A stretch of 10,531 bases of DNA, from the NCBI GenBank assembly GCA_900767075.1, contig CAAFXX010000135.1:1-10531 (forward strand), read 5' to 3'. The notes below the pieces were generated by a model that saw only the letters and a program-made list of their open reading frames with translations, was not told the DNA's origin and did no database searches. The position numbers and the translations under genes were made by a program. This DNA comes from Bacteroidales bacterium. GTDB taxonomy: Bacteria; Bacteroidota; Bacteroidia; Bacteroidales; Muribaculaceae. Each line of letters begins with the position of its first letter. Positions within the stretch are counted from its first letter, which is position 1. Below are positions 6,039 to 10,531 of the stretch, in pieces.

Positions 6039-6138
6039 TTGGTCTGATTTCGGTCCTGAATCGAAAGGATTAGACACGAAAAAACCTCAGAACTATTTGA
6101 TAGTCTGAGGTTTGTCTTGTTTGGACTGATTTTAGTCC
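6039..6138. repeat. Imperfect direct repeat flanking the tmRNA terminator
   Basis: TTGGTCTGATTTCGGTCC (6039-6056) and TTGGACTGATTTTAGTCC (6121-6138) agree at 15 of 18 positions. Both are preceded by a GTCTT-rich stretch (6031 and 6114), so the similarity extends to about 25 bases with one gap. The second copy ends 11 bases before the tmRNA 3' end. It may be a trace of an attachment site or an earlier insertion; chance cannot be excluded. Confidence 0.45.
6079..6113 (-). terminator. ssrA: Intrinsic terminator of the tmRNA gene
   Basis: On the minus strand AAACCTCAG (6105-6113) plus ACTAT (6100-6104) pairs with ATAGT (6092-6096) and CTGAGGTTT (6082-6090), with one bulged base and a 3-base loop, followed by a six-T run (6079-6084). 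It lies about 37 bases beyond the mature 3' end of the tmRNA. Confidence 0.85.
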
Positions 6139-6149
6139 GAGGTTACAAG

Positions 6150-6550
6150 TGGAGCTGGAGGGGATTGAACCCTCGTCCAAACGTGGAACCAATAGGCTTT
6201 CTACATGCTTAGTCTGTGAGTTGGTTTTCGAGATGTGGCAGGCTCACGACAGCCAACTACATCCTTAGTTCCTAAATTTCGGAAATGACCCGGAACTTGT
6301 CATTTCCTATTTCCGAATTTCTCTGCACCTCCTTGTCCAAACGTCTCGGAACGGGGCAATGGGGAGATGTCTCGTTCACCTCACTTTGAGGCGAATAAAG
6401 GGATCCTACTGTACTTCAGATCACGCAGCGAGAGCGTAATTGTTATTTTCGCCAATTATAGGTCGATGATCTTGTGATTATAGAGCTTGGTCACCAAAGC
6501 TCTGCATGCTTACTTACCGCTTCTACACGCTGTCAAAGCCAGTCAGCCCC
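6150..6550 (-). ncRNA. ssrA: tmRNA (transfer-messenger RNA, SsrA)
   Basis: About 401 nt. It rescues ribosomes stalled on broken mRNA, acting with SmpB and carrying alanine. The 5' end GGGGCUGACUGG (to 6550) pairs with CAGCUCC at the 3' end (6151-6157) to form the acceptor stem, including the G3-U70 wobble recognised by alanyl-tRNA synthetase; A6150 is the discriminator. CCA is not encoded. The T arm GAGGG/CCCUC with UUCAAUC is intact. The tag frame ends in TGA at 6421-6423 and, read from a GGC resume codon (6451-6453), encodes GENNNYALAA, the usual hydrophobic protease-targeting end. The gene is complete, so if an element has integrated at its 3' end, function was restored. Exact ends could shift by a base or two. 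Confidence 0.96.
6421..6453 (-). other. tmRNA proteolysis tag reading frame
   Basis: Ten codons plus TGA inside the tmRNA: GGC GAA AAT AAC AAT TAC, then GCT CTC GCT GCG TGA. The tag on rescued proteins is (A)GENNNYALAA; the ALAA end is the standard degradation signal. The resume codon is placed by comparison with other Bacteroidales tmRNAs. Confidence 0.85.
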
Positions 6551-6583
6551 GATGTCATCGCGTATCTTCTGCGAAATAGCTTG

Positions 6584-6615
6584 CAAATATAGCTCTTTAT
6601 TACAAAAAATCCAAA
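6584..6615 (-). promoter_or_regulatory. Bacteroidota promoter of the tmRNA gene
   Basis: On the minus strand TTTG (6612-6615), a 20-bp spacer and TATATTTG (6584-6591) match the Bacteroidota housekeeping sigma consensus. Transcription would start near 6577, leaving a leader of roughly 27 bases to be removed (probably by RNase P) to give the 5' end at 6550. The -33 element lies inside the downstream arm of the glnS terminator. Confidence 0.8.
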
Positions 6616-6654
6616 TATTTCCCGGATTATTCCGAAAAATATTTGGATTTTTTG
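6603..6654 (-). terminator. Intrinsic terminator of glnS (symmetric, possibly bidirectional)
   Basis: A perfect 18-bp inverted repeat (6603-6620 and 6637-6654; arm core ATCCAAATATTT) with a smaller inner stem CGGA/TCCG (6623-6634). Both outer flanks carry six-base A/T runs, so T-runs end the stem on either strand. It starts 23 bp after the glnS stop and prevents read-through into the tmRNA gene. Confidence 0.85.
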
Positions 6655-6676
6655 ATATTTATGCTTCTATTTAAGA

Positions 6677-8377
6677 TTATTTATTGGCGATCTTAGCCCA
6701 AGTGTCCTTAAGCCCAATGGTCTTGTTGAAGACGGGGTGGTCGGGCGTTGTGTCTTTGTCGACAACATAATATCCAAGACGTTGGAACTGATAGTGGTCG
6801 CCGATCTTTATCCTTTCGGCGAGCCAGGGCTCAAGCATCACGTTTTCGCGAACCTTGAGGGATTCCGGATTGAGAAGGTCCCTGAAGTCGCCTTCCTCGG
6901 CAGAAGGATTCTCAACGGAGAAGAGTCGGTCGTAGTCGCGCACTTCCGCACGTACCGCGGTGGGAACAGAAACCCAGTGCAGTGTGCCTTTTACCTTACG
7001 GTCTGCTCCGGGGAGACCGCTGCGGGTCTCCGGATCATAAGTGGCATAGATCTCTTCTATTTCACCGTTATCGTTTTTCTTAATGCCGGTGCATTTTATG
7101 ATATAGGCACCCTTGAGGCGGACTTCCTTATCGGGGGAAAGACGGAAGAATTTCTTAGGCGGATTCTCCATGAAATCCTCCCGTTCGATCCAGAGCTCGC
7201 GTGTGAAAGGCATCTGATGTGTTCCTGCCTCGGGATCCTCGGGATTGTTGTCCATCTCCATATATTCTGTCTGACCTTCCGGATAATTGGTGAGAATCAG
7301 CTTTACAGGATTCTGCACGACGCTTACGCGGGTTGCGGTCTTGTTGAGGTCCTCGCGCACGGAATGTTCCAAAAGCTCTATATGGTTCAACGCCTCATAT
7401 TTGGTATAGCCGATGCTTCTTACGAAATTCTTGATGGACTGAGGGGTATAGCCGCGGCGGCGAAGACCTCTGAGAGTTGGCATCCGGGGGTCGTCCCAGC
7501 CGTTTACAAGGTTTTCTTTCACAAGCTGCAGCAACTTGCGCTTGCTCATTACTGTATATGTCAGATTCAGACGGTTGAATTCGATCTGACGCGGACAATA
7601 TGATTCATCTGCCAGTTCCTTTACGAAATATTCATAAAGGGGACGGTGGGGAACAAATTCAAGCGTACAGATCGAGTGGGTCACGCCTTCGAAATAATCG
7701 CTCTGCCCGTGCGCAAAGTCATACATAGGATAAACCTTCCACTTGTCTCCTGTGCGCCAATGGGGAGTGTTGATTATTCGGTACATGATAGGATCGCGGA
7801 AGTGCATGTTGTCGCTTGCCATATCGATCTTGGCGCGGAGCACCATCGAGCCCTCGGGGAACTCACCGGCGTTCATGCGCTGGAACAAGTCGAGGTTCTC
7901 CTCGATAGGACGGTCGCGGAACGGGCTGTTCTGTCCCGGCTGAGTGGGGGTGCCTTTCTGCTGCGCTATCTGCTCGCTGCTCTGCTCGTCGACATAAGCC
8001 TTGCCTTCGCGGATAAGCCTGAGTGCGAGATCATAAAGCTGGGGGAAATAATCAGAAGCATAATAGAGCCGGTCTCCCCAGTCATAGCCGAGCCAGTGGA
8101 TGTCCTCTTTGATCGCCTCCACGTATTCGGTGTCTTCTTTCTGAGGATTAGTATCGTCGAAACGGAGGTTGCAGGTGCCTCCGAATTTTTCAGCCGCTCC
8201 GAAATCCATGATGAATGCTTTGGCGTGGCCGATATGGAGGTATCCGTTGGGCTCGGGCGGGAAACGAGTGTTGAGTCGTCCGCCGTTCTTACCGGCGGCA
8301 AGATCGTTGGCAATTTCCTGCTCCACGAAATTCAGGCCGCTCTCGTTTACGGCCTCTTCTTTGATTATTTCTGCCAT
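6677..8377 (-). CDS. glnS: Glutamine--tRNA ligase (glutaminyl-tRNA synthetase)
   Basis: 566 residues, close to the usual bacterial length (about 550-580). It joins glutamine to tRNA-Gln with ATP in the cytosol. It is a class I synthetase: the HIGH motif (HIGH, residues 48-51, in PPEPNGYLHIGHAKA) and the KMSKS-type loop (VMSKRKL, about 276-282) are present. The Rossmann core and acceptor-binding region (LRFDDTNPQKEDTEYV, GWDDPRMPTLRGLRRRGYTP) are well conserved. The last 220 residues are the beta-barrel anticodon-binding domain (HQMPFTRELWIEREDF, IGDHYQFQRLGYYVVDKD). The frame is open to 8461, but MAEIIKEEAVNESGLNFVEQ is the natural start and the extension looks unrelated. It has its own promoter and terminator, so it is a single-gene unit. 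No sign of damage. Confidence 0.97.
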   Translation of the reverse strand: MAEIIKEEAVNESGLNFVEQEIANDLAAGKNGGRLNTRFPPEPNGYLHIGHAKAFIMDFGAAEKFGGTCNLRFDDTNPQKEDTEYVEAIKEDIHWLGYDWGDRLYYASDYFPQLYDLALRLIREGKAYVDEQSSEQIAQQKGTPTQPGQNSPFRDRPIEENLDLFQRMNAGEFPEGSMVLRAKIDMASDNMHFRDPIMYRIINTPHWRTGDKWKVYPMYDFAHGQSDYFEGVTHSICTLEFVPHRPLYEYFVKELADESYCPRQIEFNRLNLTYTVMSKRKLLQLVKENLVNGWDDPRMPTLRGLRRRGYTPQSIKNFVRSIGYTKYEALNHIELLEHSVREDLNKTATRVSVVQNPVKLILTNYPEGQTEYMEMDNNPEDPEAGTHQMPFTRELWIEREDFMENPPKKFFRLSPDKEVRLKGAYIIKCTGIKKNDNGEIEEIYATYDPETRSGLPGADRKVKGTLHWVSVPTAVRAEVRDYDRLFSVENPSAEEGDFRDLLNPESLKVRENVMLEPWLAERIKIGDHYQFQRLGYYVVDKDTTPDHPVFNKTIGLKDTWAKIANK

Positions 8378-8479
8378 TGGGATTCTAATGTTATTGTCGT
8401 AAATAGGAATCAGTGAAAAATTATTCTTCAGGGCAATCGGTAAACTACTTACTAAAGACAATTAAATCACTTTAATGTG

Positions 8480-8510
8480 CAAAATTAGTAAAAAAAGATA
8501 TTATAACAAA
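8480..8510 (-). promoter_or_regulatory. Bacteroidota promoter of glnS
   Basis: On the minus strand TTTG (8507-8510), a 19-bp spacer and TAATTTTG (8480-8487) match the consensus TTTG-N19-21-TAnnTTTG. It gives a leader of about 95 nt before the chosen ATG at 8377 and supports that start, because the upstream in-frame ATG at 8461 would lie very near the transcription start. Confidence 0.75.
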
Positions 8511-8511
8511 G

Positions 8512-8540
8512 AAAAGACCTTGATTGAATCATGGTCTTTT
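8512..8540. terminator. Hairpin terminator, probably bidirectional
   Basis: AAAAGACC (8512-8519) and GGTCTTTT (8533-8540) form a perfect 8-bp stem, extended by TGA/TCA past a T-T mismatch with a 5-base loop. T-runs follow on both strands (TTTTATT on plus; TTTTC on minus). On the minus strand it would insulate glnS from upstream transcription; on the plus strand it could serve the opposite direction. It abuts the glnS promoter -33 box. Confidence 0.65.
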
Positions 8541-8575
8541 ATTAACGCTTACAAACTGTTGCAAATATTCGGGAA

Positions 8576-8785
8576 ATGAGCAGCGGCTGTCAGTTTACCA
8601 TCAGCTGATTAAACGCCATTCCGTTTACGGTGACGCAGGAACGGGCGAACTGGCGGACAAAACTTATCGTCGAGCTACGGGGAGAGTTTATAACAATCAT
8701 TTTCAAATCTGATTTTGAGGTTGTCATGGAGGAATCGTGCGGCATAGGCAAACTATTTAATGAGTTAAGGAATGATGAATCGTGA
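8576..8785 (+). pseudogene. Possible small decayed reading frame (in-frame TGA)
   Basis: From the ATG at 8576 the frame reads ten codons (MSSGCQFTIS), a TGA at 8606, then 58 codons to a TGA at 8783. The second part looks protein-like (residues such as QERANWRTKLIVELRGEF, then FKSDFEVVMEESCGIGKL) and could start by itself at the GTG at 8630. I do not recognise the family. It lies opposite in strand to all neighbours and has no visible promoter. It may be a remnant, a short GTG-start gene, or chance. Confidence 0.22.
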
Positions 8786-8907
8786 TCATGAAACCCGGGT
8801 GCCGACAGGCGAGGCAACGATTGCCGGATTCCAACCTCGCGTTCATACTGTTTACGGTAATATAACGCGATATTGACTTGAAATATTGTCAGAAGCGGCT
8901 GAATATT

Positions 8908-8928
8908 AAAATAACCTTTGCGCCAAGG
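8908..8928 (-). terminator. ansA: Weak possible terminator after asparaginase
   Basis: On the minus strand GCCTT (8925-8929 region) can pair with AAGG (8915-8918) across a 6-base loop, followed by TTATTTT (8908-8914). The stem is only 4-5 bp, so termination would be weak. It lies about 65 bp past the asparaginase stop. Confidence 0.3.
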
Positions 8929-8991
8929 CTGTTATGAAACCCTTTCGGCTTCAATAAAAGGATTTGCGATTTGCCAGGAGCATCCGGCCTG

Positions 8992-10017
8992 TCATTCTGA
9001 AAGTTCTCCCACAATCGAGACACTGAGATATTTTTTCACGACATCTTGCGATAGTCCGCACCCGAGCAGATACATGAGTTTGGCTATTGCTGCCTCGCAG
9101 GTTATGTCATATCCGGAGATGACACCGGCTTGCGAAAGCATGTCGCCTGTATAGTAGCGTCTCTGCTCGTCTCCCCCATTGGAACATTGGGTTACGTTAT
9201 AAATTATCAAGCCCCTTTTTACGGCATCGCCCATTGCATCGAGAAACCATTGCTCGGTAGGAGCGTTTCCAGCTCCGAAAGTACGAAGGACGACGGCCTT
9301 GAGCCCGGGCGCAGAGAGCTGCGCCTTCACCACCTCTTCAGTTATACCGGGATAGAGCCACATCACAAGTATATTGGGATCCATATCATAAAAGGGATCG
9401 AGCGGCAACCTCTCGTCATGTCGAAGAAGATATGGTTCTGCAAATGTGATGTGAAGGTCAATTGAGCCCAGATCAGGATAATTGAAACTTTTAAATGCAT
9501 CGAATCCTGTCGAAGAAAACTTGGTAGCCCGGCAGCCCCTCAGGATACAGTCTTGAAACGAGATCACGACCTCACTGATAACAGGCTCTCCATTTTGATC
9601 TTTGGAAGCGGCGACCTGTATTGCCGATACAAGATTCTGAGTGCCGTCTTCCCTTACATCCCCTATAGGAAGCTGAGAGCCTGTCACGACAACCGGTTTT
9701 CGTAGATTCCGCAACATAAATGCCAGAGCGGAAGCAGTGTATGCCATCGTATCTGTGCCGTGCAGAATCACGAATCCATCATATTTTTCATAATTGTCTG
9801 CAATATCCTTGACAATCATATTCCAGAATCCGGGATTCATATTCGATGAATCTATAGGAGTCTTGAACTGTACGCTGTCGATTGTATAACCTAACTCCGA
9901 AAGTTTTGGAACATTATCCATCAGATGTGAAAAATCGAAAGGCTGCAGCCCCTGCGGCGTTTCTACCATTCCGATGGTACCTCCTGTATAAACGATTAGA
10001 ATTTTGGCATTATCCAT
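8992..10017 (-). CDS. ansA: Type I L-asparaginase (cytosolic)
   Basis: 341 residues, the length of E. coli AnsA (338). It hydrolyses asparagine to aspartate and ammonia. The first threonine motif is TGGTIGM (residues 11-17, nucleophile Thr14 by analogy), and the second catalytic set is HGTDTM (His86 to Met91, with Thr88 and Asp89). A lysine in RATKFSS (Lys166) completes the usual Thr-Lys-Asp arrangement; IDSSNM (55-60) is the substrate-binding serine region. The N-terminus has no signal peptide, so it is the low-affinity cytosolic type, unlike the secreted type II enzyme. The C-terminal domain (TFGAGNAP, then a segment ending CSNGGDEQ) is the allosteric or dimer part of type I enzymes. The ATG at 10015-10017 gives the family-typical start. 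It follows the glutaminase gene by 167 bp on the same strand, which suggests a common amide-degrading role; cotranscription is possible but not shown. Confidence 0.93.
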   Translation of the reverse strand: MDNAKILIVYTGGTIGMVETPQGLQPFDFSHLMDNVPKLSELGYTIDSVQFKTPIDSSNMNPGFWNMIVKDIADNYEKYDGFVILHGTDTMAYTASALAFMLRNLRKPVVVTGSQLPIGDVREDGTQNLVSAIQVAASKDQNGEPVISEVVISFQDCILRGCRATKFSSTGFDAFKSFNYPDLGSIDLHITFAEPYLLRHDERLPLDPFYDMDPNILVMWLYPGITEEVVKAQLSAPGLKAVVLRTFGAGNAPTEQWFLDAMGDAVKRGLIIYNVTQCSNGGDEQRRYYTGDMLSQAGVISGYDITCEAAIAKLMYLLGCGLSQDVVKKYLSVSIVGELSE

Positions 10018-10184
10018 ATCAATTTACAATTTATCAGATTGAATTTAAATAATCTCAGCCCGTTCCAATGGAAGGCTCCCAATGCGAGCCACGACGGAAT
10101 AACCGGATATCATCCACATCAAGGTCATCAATCTATCCACTTCCGACTGCAACAAGGATATAACTTGACTGTCCAGGTTCACAA
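10018..10184 (-). promoter_or_regulatory. Spacer between glutaminase and asparaginase genes
   Basis: 167 bp. It holds a short bulged hairpin on the minus strand (AGCC TTCC / GGAA CG GGCT, 10057-10077) without a T-run, followed by an AT-rich stretch before the asparaginase ATG. A weak -7-like box TATCCTTG (10153-10160, one mismatch) has only a poor -33 partner (ATTG, about 21 bp away). The sequence does not decide between an operon and a separate promoter. Confidence 0.3.
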
Positions 10185-10531
10185 TCATTCGGTCACCCGA
10201 ATATTATCACCGCTAAAGACTCCCAAGCCAAGCTTCTCCATCACTGTCTTTACTGCCGCCTGGGCTCTTACAGAATTACCCGCCTCATCAAGCGGAGGCG
10301 CAAACGAGGCGATACCGAACACCCCGGGAAGGACAGCAAGAACACCCCCTCCCACTCCACTTTTAGCGGGAATGCCGGAGGTATAAAGCCAGTCGCCCGT
10401 TTTCTGATAAAAACCTACAGTTGCTATAAGCGTCGTGATTTTAGGAGCAAGCTCCGATATGAAGACCTCTTTCTTAGTAACCGGATTGACACCTCCATTC
10501 GCTATGGTGGCGGCACACACCCCAAGCTGTC
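10185..10531 (-). CDS. glsA: Glutaminase A, C-terminal part (5' end outside window)
   Basis: The last 115 codons are in the window; the frame is open to the right edge, and full proteins are about 305-325 residues. It converts glutamine to glutamate and ammonia in the cytosol. Recognised family blocks, in order: QLGVCAATIANGGVNPVTK (the ANGGVNP motif), GDWLYTSGIPAKSGVGGG (active-site Lys-Ser-Gly-Val-Gly-Gly loop), LAVLPGVFGIASFAPPLDEAGNSVRAQAA (PPLDEAGNSV signature), and a terminal helix with LGLGVF. The Ser-x-x-Lys nucleophile motif would lie in the missing N-terminal part. A GTG at 10518-10520 could be mistaken for a start, but the conserved family sequence continues upstream of it. Glutaminase A is linked to acid resistance in enteric bacteria; here it lies beside asparaginase. 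Confidence 0.93.
   Translation of the reverse strand, partial: QLGVCAATIANGGVNPVTKKEVFISELAPKITTLIATVGFYQKTGDWLYTSGIPAKSGVGGGVLAVLPGVFGIASFAPPLDEAGNSVRAQAAVKTVMEKLGLGVFSGDNIRVTE

Larger units (their letters stand above)
5645..6078. other. Non-coding junction region between integrase and tmRNA
   Basis: 434 bp, AT-rich, without a convincing gene; the longest open frame (plus strand, 63 codons from 5882) looks random. Its contents, listed separately, are a tandem GTTATGTC motif and a 60-bp dyad of four octamers. A weak -7-like box CAAGGATA (TATCCTTG on the minus strand, 5797-5804) is the only promoter-like signal towards the integrase. By position, between an integrase start and the 3' end of a tmRNA gene, it is the natural place for the element attachment site and its integrase/excisionase binding sites. 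No core site can be named because the other end of the element is outside the window. Confidence 0.6.
8541..8991. other. 450-bp stretch without a firm gene
   Basis: This lies between the glnS promoter/terminator and the asparaginase stop. No open frame looks like a complete gene. A plus-strand frame with protein-like composition (8576-8785) is broken by TGA and is listed separately. A stem GCGAGG/CCTCGC (8809-8814, 8835-8840) and a weak terminator near 8908-8928 are the only structures seen. No tRNA or CRISPR-like pattern is present. It could be a decayed gene or carry a small RNA; I see nothing decisive. Confidence 0.5.

Noticed and set aside
5882..6073. Plus-strand 63-codon frame in the junction region
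   Set aside because: It runs through the four-octamer dyad, is Phe/Leu/Arg-rich with no domain, and lacks a clear start signal.
6737..8416. Two long plus-strand frames opposite glnS
   Set aside because: They are antisense shadows of a highly conserved synthetase gene with clear motifs on the minus strand.
8590..8817. Minus-strand 75-codon frame between asparaginase and glnS
   Set aside because: Ser/Pro-rich composition without any recognisable pattern; it overlaps the more protein-like plus-strand frame and has no start signal.
10039..10386. Plus-strand frame of 115 codons overlapping the glutaminase end and the spacer
   Set aside because: Its right half is antisense to conserved glutaminase motifs and its left half has no recognisable features.
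1..10531. CRISPR array, insertion sequence, tRNA genes, restriction or defence cassette
   Set aside because: No regularly spaced repeats, no transposase frame and no cloverleaf other than the tmRNA; the small HTH genes alone are not a defence system.

Overview
The window looks like the chromosome of a Bacteroidales bacterium (gut Bacteroides, or more likely a Muribaculaceae-type relative; the family is an inference) carrying one end of an integrated conjugative or mobilizable element. The support is: Bacteroidota-type promoters (TTTG, 19-20 bp, then TAnnTTTG) before the tmRNA and glnS genes, a tmRNA tag of GENNNYALAA, a Bacteroides-type tyrosine integrase, and the DUF4099/DUF3945, DUF1896 and DNA-methylase/helicase gene set typical of Bacteroides integrative elements. 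Every protein gene I can support is on the minus strand.

Element side (about 1-6000, read right to left along transcription): integrase (4424-5644) closed by a strong terminator; a pair of overlapping small helix-turn-helix genes (3563-4251); a DUF4099/DUF3945 protein with three internal repeats (1993-3489); a shortened type IA topoisomerase-like protein that has lost most active-site motifs but keeps a tyrosine at the catalytic position (699-1865); a DUF1896 protein (32-478); and the first codons of what is probably the large N6-methylase/helicase protein of these elements, cut by the window edge (1-42). The accessory genes at 1-3490 look richer in G+C than the integrase/HTH block.

Junction (5645-6149): about 500 bp without a convincing gene between the integrase start and the tmRNA 3' end. 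It holds a 60-bp dyad made of four copies of the octamer TCGTTACT (two direct, two inverted, each pair 11 bp apart), a second tandem motif also with an 11-bp period (GTTATGTC), an imperfect direct repeat, and the tmRNA terminator. I infer that this is the attachment and recombination-control region of the element, next to or at the tmRNA gene.

Host side (6150-10531): ssrA (tmRNA), then glnS (glutaminyl-tRNA synthetase), a 450-bp stretch with no firm gene, a cytosolic type I asparaginase, and the C-terminal part of a glutaminase A. Glutaminase and asparaginase probably work together in releasing ammonia from glutamine and asparagine; glnS is nearby but has its own promoter and terminator.

The items most worth a second look are the decayed or repurposed topoisomerase-like gene inside an otherwise intact element operon, and the four-octamer dyad upstream of the integrase.
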